From Brassica napus (Eukaryota; Streptophyta; Magnoliopsida; Brassicales; Brassicaceae): a stretch of 64,000 nt of DNA. The stretch is taken from contig NC_063436.1 of the NCBI RefSeq assembly GCF_020379485.1, positions 38,569,512 through 38,633,511 on the forward strand, read 5' to 3'. Every line of letters begins with the position of its first letter. The stretch's first letter is position 1. The notes beneath the pieces are model-generated. The model ran no database searches. It saw only the letters and a list, made by a program, of their open reading frames with translations, and was not told the DNA's origin. Below, in pieces: positions 13,449-24,695 of the stretch. Made by a program: the position numbers and the translations under genes.

Positions 13449-13794
13449 TGTAACATCCCGAGTTGTGATATGTGAAAAAGGCTTAAGAGAATTGATTTGG
13501 CTATCTATGTCACCAAAGTTGACTTAGCTTTTCCGGAACACATCCTGAAAGAACTCCAGAGTTAAGCTTCAGCTAGAGTAGTGGAAGGATGGGTGACCTA
13601 TCGGGAAGTGATTCACGATAGCTTGCGAGTGAGGCCAAAGCAAGGAAAAAGGTTGGGTGGTGATTGCAGGGTCAGTAAAAAGTGATTTCGAGCCTTGGAA
13701 AATTAACGGACCGTTCGTCGAATGGGATGGGGCCCATGGGTCGAGAGAGCAGACGTGGGTGGCCCATTAGCGGTGGGCGGGTCGGGGCGTTACA
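13449..13794 (+). mobile_element. Cassandra-like TRIM LTR with 5S rRNA sequence
   Basis: The 346-bp LTR runs from TGTAACATCCCGAG to GGGGCGTTACA, giving TGTAAC/GTTACA inverted ends. It is preceded by a polypurine tract and followed after AG by an exact primer-binding site, TGGTATCAGAGC, at 13797-13808. It therefore has the flanks of both a 3' LTR and a 5' LTR, as a shared LTR in a recombined tandem would. The middle carries 5S rRNA-like sequence (separate entry), the defining trait of Cassandra elements, whose LTRs can be transcribed by RNA polymerase III. I infer the family from that and from size; no alignment was run. Confidence 0.8.
13540..13612 (+). ncRNA. 5S rRNA-derived segment inside the LTR
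   Basis: The segment contains GAACTCCAGAGTTAAGC (13551-13567) and AAGGATGGGTGACCT (13585-13599), followed by GGGAAGT. These align with the box A/intermediate element and box C internal control region of plant 5S rRNA. A few bases differ, including CAGAG for CGCAG, and the 5' and 3' ends of a 5S gene are not recognisable. It is therefore a domesticated copy within an LTR, not a functional 5S gene. Confidence 0.8.
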
Positions 13795-13796
13795 AG

Positions 13797-13808
13797 TGGT
13801 ATCAGAGC
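13797..13808 (+). other. Primer-binding site, initiator tRNA-Met type
   Basis: TGGTATCAGAGC lies two bases downstream of the Cassandra-like LTR. The sequence following it (CCCGGTTCTGACCGGGC) can fold into a hairpin. Confidence 0.85.
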
Positions 13809-14797
13809 GGGGTTCCGTCCCGGTTCTGACCGGGCATAGCGATTTGTTGGGACGTGGTTTTGACTCGGTTTTGATTCGGTCTTAATTTGGTTTAATCGAT
13901 TTTAAAAGTTTTTTAAATCTGGGGATTTGGGAGTTTTTAAAGAAAGAAAAATACAACACCTTTCCTTCAGTAACTTCTAACCCAAGTGTATATTTATTGA
14001 CGATGAGTTTATCATCGTCATCTGCTCTCTAGCTAACTATCATCGTCATCTGCTCTCTAGCTAACATGGGTTCAGCCAGATGTTCGAGTGATGGATGATG
14101 TCACAGTTTGATAGATTGCTCAGGTGTGTATCAGTTTCGTTTGTCGTGTTCGGAGATTGTCCGCATGTGGATATGTGATGTTGTTGCCACCCCCCAAACT
14201 TCAAGCCATCGCTTCACGAGTTTTTGTTATTGGAGATTATGTGCTATGAGATGTGAGCCATGAGTTGGCATGGGTTATTCGTATGTATGAGTATATTTAC
14301 TGCCTTGGAGGCATGGTTATTTTGTAAACACGTGGGGATCACTTTTGGATTGGGGTACGACAGCTTGCGTTGTGTGATACTAGAGTTATGCTTGGTATGT
14401 TTTCCAGTTTTTGGCAGTGTTGATCATTTCAGAGATGTGTCAGTTTGGGCAGCTGACATAGAAACGTTGGGAGCTATTTATATTGATTGCGGTGTACTAG
14501 TTATGTTTGGAGGGCCGATTGGTCCAGAGACTCATCAGAGATGGAGTTGTGTTTTGAGATATCATTCTTGGGATGGACTGGTTATCACGACATCGAGTAC
14601 TGTTGGATTGCCTGAGGGCAAGAGTTCATATTTCTGGAGCAGAGCAGATTTTATTTGCATAAATGCTACATGCAGAGGAGTTATTGGATATGGGTAGTAA
14701 ATGGATTTCGGTGATCACTTCGATGGCAACATGAGTTGAAGGATCTTCTAGTTATCTTAGAGTATGGAGATGCATTTGAGGCCTTTGGAAGGGCCGT
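13809..14797 (+). pseudogene. Decayed Ty3/gypsy internal region with protease remnant
   Basis: Around 14558-14617 a plus frame reads DIILGMDWLSRHRVLLDC, the conserved block after the aspartic protease of Ty3/gypsy polyproteins. Further on (about 14757-14790) VILEYGDAFEAF matches the usual segment between protease and reverse transcriptase. A TGA directly precedes the first block, and other stops lie between the two. The 145-codon open frame at 14260-14697 runs in a different frame and is not the protein. A 28-bp direct duplication lies at 14011-14066. The remnant stops where the family D LTR begins at 14798. It is probably the interior of the family B element, since it has the same orientation and lies after its PBS. 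Confidence 0.65.
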
Positions 14798-16109
14798 TGA
14801 TACCACTCAAATTACCCTAAGGAGTGTTACTCTCATCAAAAGAGGTTCAGATGTAGTACTTAGGGATCGAATCCACAAGAAGCTAGGGAACAATTAAATC
14901 TAGTGTTTATTAATTCTAAGAGTTGTAAATGTTTAAATGGAATAGCAATAAAAACAAGCGAAGTAAATAGTAAATATAACTTGGTTGGAACTGATATTAG
15001 ATGCAGGGCCACTATTCAGGTGTTGGAGATTATAATACCTATAGATCTATATTTGTGGCATGCATGATATGTTAGGACTCAACCGCTTAACTCAGTGATC
15101 AGCTGTCGCATGTTTCACTGGTTAACAAGCTAGATCTCGTGTCTCAACGGTTAGTATGTTGACAATGAAAGAGTGTCCATCGATGGTCCTATTGGGACGT
15201 CGACCGATACACCTTTGCCTACGTCGACCGATAGTCAGTTGAGGACATCGATCGACGGGTTCTAGCCAGGCCTATGCGCGAGTATGATATACCCTATTAA
15301 GATACTAAATTAGCGGTTAGCCCTCTCTAGCAGTCCTAATATGATAGATAGATGTCAGGATGGGATAACAAGGGTGCTTGAGTATGCAATCCTATGATCA
15401 AGTTCTATTTAGCAAGGCTAAAACAAGCAATGAATTCAAATCTATCATAAATAGCACAACAAGGCAGATCTATAGTTTGGGGCTAATCCCACAAACCTAT
15501 CTGAACCCTGGATCTAATAAATGAACTACTCAGACATAGCAAAGCAATTCATAACAATTAAGAAATGGAAATTCATAGTATAGATGAAAAGAAATGAAAA
15601 CAAGGAGTTCCAATCACAAGTGATCTTCTCTCCAAAACTCTCTCTTCTCTCTCAAAGTGAAACTGTAACAAAAAGCTCTCATCTGCCGTCAAAACACTTA
15701 GGCAGTCTATAATCTACTAGGTTAAAAACTCGTCAAGGCATTTTCGTAATTTGGCTTGGCCTTGGGTTTTAAGTCCGCTGGATCCAAAATGTCGCGTGTC
15801 CAATGTCTCGACATCGATCGATGGTACTTGTGTACATCGATCGATATTAATCTTCATCTGTCGAGGCATCTCTTGGTGTCGATCGACAGCACTGGATGCG
15901 CATCGATCGATTGTTCTTCCTCTCGTCGACCTCTACATGGTCAGCTCGGGTGAAATGTCCTTTAAGCTCCAAAATGCTCCAAAGTCATAGCTTTACTCTG
16001 AAATGTACCTGAACCTGAAAACATACCTAGAAGAGTAAAAAACATAGATATATATATAGTAAACACCTATATACCATGGATGAAAACGGATCAAATCCAA
16101 GGTATATCA
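14798..16109 (-). mobile_element. Family D LTR, second copy (3' LTR)
   Basis: Read on the minus strand it runs from TGATATACC (16109 downward) to TTTGAGTGGTATCA (14798), 1.31 kb. It matches the plus-strand copy at 5746-7022 at both ends and in the block around 'acttagggatcgaat'. A G-rich PPT (AAGTCTGGGGAG on the minus strand) precedes it at 16110. It was inserted into the gypsy remnant that ends at 14797. Clusters of ATCGATCGAT and related GTCGACCGAT motifs occur at 15180-15260 and 15805-15935. Confidence 0.75.
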
Positions 16110-16748
16110 ACTCCCCAGACTTACCCTTTTGCTTGTCCTCAAGCAAAACATACAGGCAGTCTCTCTGAAAGAGGTTTGAAAATATTAGGGACTTAAGATT
16201 TTAAACCATAGAAATCTTTCTCTCAACAATTTTGCAACCACATTTAAAAGGTCCTAATCACAGAAGCACACTATGCAATATCCTAGCTTAGCAACCATTT
16301 CTAACATAACACAATTCATCAATTTACGTCTGACATCCCCTCTACTGACTTCATTTCTTAGCATAAATATAAAGTGAATGCTTTACCTTGGGAGTATCGA
16401 TCATAGGATGCAAAGATTTCAGACAAGTATCTGGAGCTGCAGGTAAAAGTTAGTTCCTAGTTTCTCTCTCTCTAATTTTCTCTCTTGAGTCAAAGTCTGC
16501 TTCCATTGCAGGATCAGTGACCACGATTGGACAGGCTTCCATGAATCAAAACTTAATGGTGGTTGCCACCAAGCTCTGTTCACTTCTTTTTGACCTATAT
16601 CCAAGAGTTTTTTTGCGAAAGCGAGCCTTGAAGATTGCCGCCTCCAAGTCCCGTTTCGAACTCTTTTATTGGAGTCTTTATAAACCAAGCCGTAATGGTT
16701 TTAGCCACCAAGTCCTGTTCAGACTCATCCTAAAGTAAACAATAGATC

Positions 16749-16790
<42 letters not shown>

Positions 16791-17258
16791 TTTATTTTAT
16801 TTTAAATGTAACTCACTAACTATTCTAGGGTCGAAATTTAGAGAGGGAAAATGTGATAAATAATCTACACAAGGCGTTACCTTCTAAACTTGTCTGAAGA
16901 ATCCGATCCCATGTATACCAAGCCCCAAGACAAGCGGTTATGTCAAGTTTAGTGTTGGAAATCAGCTTTTGTTACTTCATACGTTCAAGACAAGTGTGTA
17001 GTTGATAGGTTGATCTGCTTTAGCATCTATAGTGCTATCTACAATCAGTAAATCTAAAATGGTGCTAAAGATTGGTTAGATATTCAAGTTTAAATCAATA
17101 TAAGATTATAGTCCCATTTTCAATAGCTAAGCATAATTTATTAAAATTCCTTTGATATAAGAATAAAATAAATTATATCAGTAAATCTCCCCCCAGATTT
17201 AAATTACACTGTCCCAGTGTAACTCAACCGGAGTTATGATGGAATAGTTCATGATGTA
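16110..17258 (-). mobile_element. Family D internal 3' region, no coding capacity
   Basis: On the minus strand, the text just before the PPT (TTGCTTGAGGACAAGCAAAA) and the 'ggttgctaagctaggatattgcata' type block match the region before the other family D LTR. No long frame survives, only an 89-codon minus frame at 16419-16688 that resembles nothing. The tract stops abruptly at about 17258, where the palindrome-rich element begins. Confidence 0.55.
16753..16790. repeat. (TTA)n microsatellite
   Basis: About 12 TTA units within an AT-rich stretch. Confidence 0.95.
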
Positions 17259-18829
17259 CAAGAAATCTTCTCAGAGAAGACTTCTTTGTAAATCTTCTCG
17301 TTCAGTAGATCTTAAAAATAATTTAAAATTTCATAAAAAAAATATTTTGATGGGAAAAAAATTGAAATCATGTAATAATAAACATTTCTAAATGATGTAA
17401 TTTTATTTTTACTAAAATTAAATTATTTTCAACATATATGACTGAAAGTAAATAAACTCATGATAGTCATTGGTTTAGGTTTTGGTAGCATATGTTATAA
17501 TATTGTTGGTATATTTAGGGTTAGATTTTGAAATCTTATTTTTTGTTTTTTTTTTTAATTTTTTTGACCTGTATGTGTTTAGTGATTATCTAATAACTTG
17601 ATTAAAACACTTTATAAGTATCTTAAAAGTTTAATGAAGTGTTTTTTTTTGTTTAGTTATTTGATTATAGGGTCTGGAAGACTTACAAAAGACTTCCCAA
17701 AAAGTCTTCTGACATATCCCACCTAAATTTTAGTAGAATTTAGGGTTCAAGAATTTAGGTTTCCTGCCTCGAAGTCTTCCATAAGTCTTCTAGAAGTATT
17801 CTAGGGAAGTCTTCCCATGTATTAGATCTTAAAAGTAATTAATAAATTTTATAAAAAATATTTTGAAAGAGAAAAAAATAAAAATCATGTATTAATACAC
17901 ATTTCTAAATGATAGAAATTTAGTTTTACTAAAATTAAATTGTTTTTAACATAGATGAATTGATGTAGATTGAGTCATGATAGCCTTCAGTTTATGGTTT
18001 GGTAATATATGTTATAGTATTGTTGGTATTTTTAGAGTTAGATATTGAAATATTATTTTTTTAATTTTTTTTAGTTTGACATATATGTGTTTAGTGACTA
18101 TCTAATTACTTGATTTAAACACTTTCTAAGTTTCTCTTAAGTCTAAGGAAGGGTTTTTGCTTAGTTTTTTTGATTATAGGGCCTGGAAGACTCCTAGAGA
18201 ACTTTGGTTTATGGTTTAGTTACATGTGTTATAGTATTGTTTGTATTTAGGGTTTAATTTTAGAACCTTAACTTTTTTTAAAAAAAATTGATCTACATGT
18301 GTTTAGTTTTGTGTATATTAAACGATTTATAAGTTGATTTTAAGTTTAATGAATTGTTTTTTTTCTATCTAGTTAGTTAGTTTATTAGGTTATGGTTTGA
18401 AAAACTTCTAGAAGACTTCTTGGGAAGTCTTCTGACATATTCCCGCCTAAAATTTAGTAGAATTTAGGTTTTCCGCCTAAAGCAAAGTCTTCCAGAAATC
18501 TTTCAGAAGTCTTCTCATGTATTTGATTTGAGGGTCTAGAAGACTTCCCAATCTGTATCGAAAATATTTAACCTAATTAAAATTTTTGTCTCCATATATA
18601 AAGAAAATTTACACATTTTGTTTCTTCCTCTCAAATGGATGAAACAAAAATGTAATGTTTCTCACTATAAAACTCTCCACCCTCTCTCTGATCTCTTTGA
18701 ACATCAAAACACCAAACTTTAAATCCATTTCTCATTTTTTTCTTATCTCTTATCACTAATTTATCTTCTTATTGCATATTTTTCATTACATGGTTCTCAT
18801 CTTTCACTCATTCAAAGGTAGATCTATAA

Positions 18830-19465
18830 AATTTGGATATGTATTATTGTGTGTTTTATATATTAGATTCTAAAATGTTATAGATTCAACTTAATGTGAC
18901 AATTTTTTTTAATTTAAGCATAACATTATATTTTTGAAGTTTTTCTCTGTTTTGAAGCCATTTGAATGTTTTTGAATTTGCAGGTTTTTTCATATCTGAG
19001 ACAGACTTTGAAAGAATTTTCAGAAGACTCTCGAAAGACTTCTCAGAATACTTTTGGCAAGTCTTCTAATGCATTTTATGCTAGAAAACTGACTTCCCAC
19101 GAAATCTTCAGGAAGTCTTCCGAAGTCTTCTGCCCAAAGCGGTACACATTTTGGATATGTATTTTGTGTGTGTTTATATATAAGATTCTAAAAAGTTATA
19201 GATTCAACCTAATTTGATTGTTTTGTTTATTATATAAACATAAAAAGCTACTTTTGAAGGTTTCTCTGTTTTGAAGTAATTTGAATGTTTTTGAATATGC
19301 AGATTTTTCATATCTGAGTCAGACTTTGAAAAACTTCTCAGAAGACTATTGGAAGACTCTCAGAAGACTTCTTGGGAAGTATTCTAATGTATTTTATGCT
19401 AGATGACTTCCTGTGAAGTCTTCGGGAAGTCTTACAAAGTCTCCTGCCCAAGGTGGTACAAAGGA
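18830..19465 (+). repeat. About 317-bp tandem duplication in element A
   Basis: Two adjacent, diverged copies, each running from GGATATGTATT through TATAGATTCAACCTAAT-like text to a TCTGAGNCAGACTTTGAAA block and a cluster of GAAGACTTC motifs ending near TCTGCCCAA. Confidence 0.8.
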
Positions 19466-20142
19466 ATGATGTGAGATGGAGTCCAAGCTTATCTATGTGG
19501 AGGAATTATATCTAGTTCCATGTTTAATAGTTTTGTTTATGGCGTGTTTTATGATTTGTATGTTTATGATTTTAGTTGTGAATTTTTTTGTAAACTTGAA
19601 GAGATGTTAATCAAAAGAATTTGGTATATATTTTCATGTTTTCCCCAAATTAATTGACATTATTGAAGTTATTGATACAACATACCAAGAATTTTTTTAA
19701 ACCATTCTACCCACTCATAACAAAACATAATAACACAAAAACTCAGTCAAAATTATACCGTATAATCTAAAGAGACACATTAAACCACATGATTTGATAT
19801 TCTTGAAGTTACTTAACCCTTTTGAAAGTTAAAAGCATACCTTGAAGTTACTTAACACTCTTGAAAATCATACATAGAAGACTTCTCCAGAAGTCATCTA
19901 AAGAAGACTTCTTTAGCTAGAAACATTAGTAAACATAAATATTTTGAAATCTCATAATTATCACCAAATAAGTTATGAATTTAATCCAGGAGCCCTAATA
20001 TTGACGAATACACATGAATTAATAAGAAAATATTAAAAAGTCATTTTAATTGTAGAGAAAATGAAAGTTTATTAAATATTGACGTAGAAGACTTCTACGG
20101 AAGTCTTCTATTTAGGTCATTTTATCAATTGCAAATTTACGA

Positions 20143-20312
20143 AGGAAGACTTCTTAAGAAGTCTACTCTACATAAGACATCTTGAGAAGTCTTCCTTTGT
20201 AAATATTGGCTTAATTTTGAATTTGAAAAATCTTCTTAAGAAGTCTACTCTACAGAAGACATCTTGAGAAGTCTTCCTTTGTAAATATTGGCTTAATTTT
20301 GAATTTGAAAAA
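20143..20312 (+). repeat. About 80-bp tandem duplication with hairpins
   Basis: Two copies containing CTTCTTAAGAAGTCTACTCTA, then ACATCTTGAGAAGTCTTCC, then a TTTGTAAATATTGGC block. Confidence 0.8.
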
Positions 20313-22236
20313 TTCTCGAAACTGCCAGAGAAGACTTCTCGAAAAGTCTTCTTGGATAAACATGTTAGTTTTGCAATTGACTGACGTTTGTCGGAAACTT
20401 CGAGAATAAGTCCTCATTAATATTAAATGTTTCACTGTTATTTTTCAATTTCAAAAGTAACCCACGCAGACTTCTTAGGACAGTGAGTAGACTTCGAAAA
20501 AACTTTTCAGAAGACTTCTATAGAAGTTTTTTATGAGAAGACTATAAAAATTCAAATTTCTGACAAACTTTGTTCAATTGCAAAACTAATCTATTTATCT
20601 GAGAAGACTTCTCAAGAAGTTTTCTCTGGGATTTTTGTTTTTTTTCTTAATAAAGGAAAGTTAGAAAACTTCTACGGAAGTCTTCTTGATGGGGAACACA
20701 TCTAGCAAAATCTTCTAAAAGTCTTCGCGAACAGATCTGAGAAAAAAATGATTTCATATCTTGAGCCTGTGAGATTACTTGTTTTGCTTCTCCAAGTACC
20801 CAAAACTTCAATACAAAAGCTACCAAGTCGTTAATGACCACGAATCCTGAGCTTCAATGTCTCTATGAACCTTACAAAGCTTGGAATCAAAATCTTAGTT
20901 TTTTGGATGAGTTTGAAAAGAGAGTGAAAGATATGTGGTTTATCAAAATCTTAGTTTTTTTGGATGAGTTTGAAAAGAGAATGAAAGATATGTGGTTTGT
21001 GTGCATAAGTAATGAGATATGAAGAGTAAAAATCGAAACTTTGGTGCATTAAGAGCTTCAAATTGGTTGTTCATGTTGGTTAGTGTATTGATGGCAATGA
21101 CAATATTGGAAATACTTGGTGAAGATGAGGATGATAAGGTAAAAGAATATTTTGCACAAAAAGAAAGAAAAAAATAATGGCATTTTCGTGAATAACTCAA
21201 ACTTCTAGGGTGAATAAAGAATTTTTTTTTTCAAAAAAACATGGGTTATTTTTGTGTTTGATTTGAAATTTTAGGTCATATTTGAAAAAAGCTCTTAAAT
21301 ATTCAAAATTTATAGATTTACCTTTAAACGAATGGAAGATGAGAACCATGTGATAAAAAATCTGTAAAAACAAGATAAAATAGTGAGATGAGACCAAAAA
21401 ATAAAAAAATTTACATAAAGTTTGATGTTTTAAAGTTCAAAGAGATGAGAGAGAAGTTGAAGAGTTTTAGTGAGAATCATTATATCTTTGTTGCAGCCAT
21501 TTGAGAGGCACATAAAGAATGTGTATATTTTCTTTATATATGAAGAAATTTTTTTTCTGTTTAGGTTAAATATTTTCAATTCAGAAGATTTTCAAGGAAA
21601 TCTTTTAAAATTCTGTCTCTAAATATACTACTCGTCCAGAAGACTTCTGAAAGTCTTCTAGACCCTAAATTTATACCATAAACTTAAATAACTAACTTAA
21701 AAAAATACTTCACTAAACTTAAACTAATCTTTGAAAGTGTTTAATATACAAGAAACTAAACACATATAGGTTAAATTTTAATTTTCTGAAAAAATATTAA
21801 GCTTCCAAAATCTAACCCTAAAAATACAAACAATACTACAACATATGTTACCAAACCCTAAACCAAAGAATACTATGACTCACATTGTTCACTCACCTGT
21901 GTTGAAAACTTTTTAATTTTACTATATCTTAATTTTTATCATTTGCAAATGTTTATAGTTGCATGATTTCAATTTTCTCCCCATCAAAATATTTTTAATA
22001 AAATGTATAAATTATTTTTAAGATCTATAATACGAGGGAAGTCTTCTCTTAGAAAACTTACAAAACCCCTAGAAGACTTCCATGGGTTATATTTGTAAAA
22101 GTACATTCTGTTTTTTTTTTATCATAAGGGCTATTTAAAATTTCACTAGCCTTTTGGTTTACTTTTGCATTTGATTCAAGTTCGGATATACCTTTGTGTC
22201 TAAAATCAAGTTACAGCTCATATTTGGCAATTTTCC

Positions 22237-22611
22237 TTAAAAGATGATACTAGGTTCATTTCATCAATTACATTTATTCGATTATTTACATTAATATATT
22301 AAATATATAACCTTTGTAAAAATCTTAATAACTATAGATAATATATATAATAAATCAATTTTAACTTTAAATTTAAATTTACTTCTAATTATAAAAAAAA
22401 ATTGTTGTGTAAAAATCTGATAAAATCTTACAAAAATTTTATAAATATTTTTTAAAATTAATTTGGTGATTAATTTAATAATTAGAAAATAATATAATTG
22501 TAAATTAACGTTAAAATTTATTATAAAACAAAAAATAAAATACTATGATATTTGTTTATAAATTTTATAATTATGGTAAATATTATATTAAAGTAGAAGT
22601 AATAGATAAAT
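22237..22611. other. AT-rich spacer, nothing recognised
   Basis: Over 80% AT with long A/T runs and no supported feature. Confidence 0.6.
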
Positions 22612-22612
22612 A

Positions 22613-22631
22613 ACATATGAAAGATAATATT
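22613..22631 (+). repeat. SINE target-site duplication, left copy
   Basis: Nineteen bases identical to 22859-22877. Confidence 0.95.
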
Positions 22632-22858
22632 GAGCGGGCCTTGTGGTCCAGTGGTAGTGGATGGACCTTGGATGAAAACACATTCCGGGTTCGATCTTCT
22701 TGCTGCGGAAACTAAGTCACATTGTTCTGCTCACCACGGCTGCGGATATGTCCGTATGAAAACCTGGGAGAGGGCCTGTCGTGGGCTGCACCTCCCACCC
22801 GGGGGTTAGGTCTGTGTCTTTAATAGACTCGGGTTTAACTCTTTTTTAACAAAAAAAA
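22632..22858 (+). mobile_element. tRNA-derived SINE
   Basis: A 227-bp insert flanked by an exact 19-bp direct repeat, ACATATGAAAGATAATATT, at 22613-22631 and 22859-22877. The head has tRNA-type polymerase III promoter boxes: a box A-like TGGTCCAGTGGTAGTGG near 22644 and a box B GGGTTCGATCT near 22688. The tail ends in TTTTTTAAC then a run of A. The body after box B (CACCTCCCACCCGGGGGTTAG) is not tRNA-like. This is the plan of Brassicaceae SB-type SINEs; the exact subfamily cannot be named without a search. A perfect target duplication implies a fairly recent insertion. Confidence 0.93.
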
Positions 22859-22877
22859 ACATATGAAAGATAATATT
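22859..22877 (+). repeat. SINE target-site duplication, right copy
   Basis: Nineteen bases identical to 22613-22631. Confidence 0.95.
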
Positions 22878-23589
22878 AAATTCGTAAATTAAAATATTTT
22901 TAAAAATTACTTTCATCAAAATAAAATATCATTCACTGTTTAAAAGGATTAAAATTTATAAAATATGTAATACTTTTATACAAAATAAAATTGTTAACAT
23001 ATGTTAAACCTTTTTATCTACACCAATATATTAAACATATTTTATTTCAAAAATCACAACAATATATTATCTAAAGTAATTATATACAAAATATAGTAGG
23101 ATATAACTTACATAAAAAATCTTACGAACACTTTCAGCTTCTTTTTACTAAAATAGTGCATTAGTTTATTAACAAAAAAAAATCAAAAGGTATTGATAAA
23201 ATATAGTAAAACAATATGATAGATACTCTATGTATTAAATCTATTAAAATAGTTGGCCTAAATTACTTAAACTGAACAATATATTTATTTATAAAATTCT
23301 GCAATATACTGATCGATACTAAAATATATATTTAAACACAACAAGAAAATATAAATAATCCTAAAAAAAATATTTCTAAAGTATAACTAAATAAAATTAT
23401 AAAGGTATTGTATGCAAACTATATAACTAAATATATATTTTGAAGAAGATTCTCTATTTTGAATTTATTGTAATGAACTCAAAAATATATTAGTATGTAA
23501 TAACAATTAATAGCAAAATAAAATGTATAAAAAAAATCATTATACATTATTAATGTTACGTTTTGTGAGGAACTTACGTCAGTTTCAGG
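22878..23589. other. AT-rich spacer, nothing recognised
   Basis: No supported coding frame, terminus or tandem repeat. Confidence 0.6.
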
Positions 23590-23868
23590 TTACGTTGGCA
23601 ACAAATTGTTCTCAATTGGTGAAGATGGTTTTGGAACCAGAAGAATGACCAGTTTTTGCAAGTTATTTGGAAGACAACAAAAACCATGAAAGGAAGTTTC
23701 CTCGTATCAGAGATCATTAATGTACGAAGGACGCAAAATTCAAAGGTGGATAGCCTAGCACGCAGTGTCAGGAAGCAACCGTCTTTTTCCGTTCACATGG
23801 ATGTAGATCTTCCGGTTAGGTTCACAAAGTCAGTATGAGTCTGTATAAGTTGATGATAAAAAAAAATT
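23590..23868 (+). pseudogene. LINE RNase H 3' remnant
   Basis: In one plus frame CSQLVKMVLEPEE is read; after a frame change, a 60-codon stretch (23656-23838) ends with NSKVDSLARSVRKQPSF...DLPVRF. This is the C-terminal part of the RVT_3-type RNase H domain of plant LINE ORF2: the Asp in KVDSLA is the last catalytic-site Asp. A run of A follows TGATGAT at 23854-23868, as at LINE 3' ends. It is a 5'-truncated, frameshifted copy, unrelated in sequence to the intact LINE at 39150-45529. Confidence 0.75.
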
Positions 23869-23954
23869 ATTAATGTCGAATAAAAAACCTAGCGAGTAAC
23901 ATTATAGAGTTACACAAACACTTTTACTGTAAGTCATATATTTGAAAAAAATTG

Positions 23955-24299
23955 CAATAATATTAAAGTTATACATTTATAAAATGAATATTTACTCGGA
24001 GGGACGTACATGTTAAAATCTGGTAATGACTTATTCCTCCTTGTTGGTATGTTAACATGTCGTACTCCTGTTTCTGTAAGTTTTTTTGGAATAGTTTCTA
24101 CAAAATTTATATAATCATGAAATAATATATAGACTTAAGTGTGGTAATTACAAATAAAAAATAATCACTACTACCAGATTCATGCAAGAAAAGGAAAAAA
24201 AAAACTATAGAGAAAGAAAAGATTAAAAACATTCATATTTGTAAATATATCAACAGTAAAATTTTCACCAACTATATTTATACTTAATTAAAATAATTT
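23955..24299 (+). repeat. Segmental repeat copy 2 (empty-site copy)
   Basis: About 345 bases matching 7021-7190 plus 7857-8026. It lacks both the Helitron and the family D LTR found at the other copy. Confidence 0.9.
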
Positions 24300-24695
24300 A
24301 ATGACAAATTTCTGTGAAAATTTTTCAGTTTTTTTTATAAAAATTTAATTAGATATCATCTCTATTAAAAAGTACATTTAGAAATAAATTTTTTATTCAT
24401 CTCTATATTGCTAAATTTGCCCCTCATTTTAAGACTAAGACTCGGGTCGTCATTAATGGTTATATACTCAATTACTCTCAAGTAATGAAAATCAGATTAA
24501 TTGCATAATTATCAAGAAAAAATTAATGCTCGTGATATAAACTTACATCATTAGCTATGCTTTAAAAATGATGGTGTGATGGTTAATGTCTTATGCGGAA
24601 TGAATATTGTATATACAAGTTTTTTTACGTACTATCATTTTGAATTTTTTACAAATTACAAAATTATAAAATAAAAAATATATTGAATAATTCAA
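24300..24695. other. AT-rich spacer, nothing recognised
   Basis: No supported feature. Confidence 0.55.

Larger units (their letters stand above)
17259..22236 (+). mobile_element. Foldback/MULE-like element A with GAAGACTTC palindromes
   Basis: A 5-kb unit whose outer parts are inverted repeats. For example, 17300-17540 is the reverse complement of about 21830-22050, and 18640-18830 is the reverse complement of about 21290-21480. It ends ATTTGGCAATTTTCC at 22236; the reverse complement, GGAAAATTGCCAAAT, matches the start of element B (32226) and the MULE-like ends at 46936 and 30589. The left arm lacks the last 150-200 bases. Dozens of AGAAGACTTCT and GAAGTCTTC motifs occur, often as pairs separated by 2-6 bases (for instance 20088, 20143, 20325). 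Nothing codes for a transposase, so it is non-autonomous. The MULE assignment rests on shared termini only. Confidence 0.7.

Noticed and set aside
13540..13612. A functional 5S rRNA gene
   Set aside because: Only the internal control region is similar; the ends are missing and the segment lies within TG..CA LTR boundaries with PPT and PBS outside.
14260..14697. 145-codon protein-coding gene
   Set aside because: The gypsy protease block lies in a different frame across the same stretch; this frame is incidental.
17259..22236. CRISPR or satellite interpretation of the GAAGACTTC motifs
   Set aside because: Spacing is irregular, motifs occur in both orientations as hairpins, and the unit has inverted arms and a transposon-like terminus.
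22632..22710. A tRNA gene
   Set aside because: Box A and box B are present but the cloverleaf stems do not pair, and the unit is 227 bases with a tail and target duplication, so it is a SINE.
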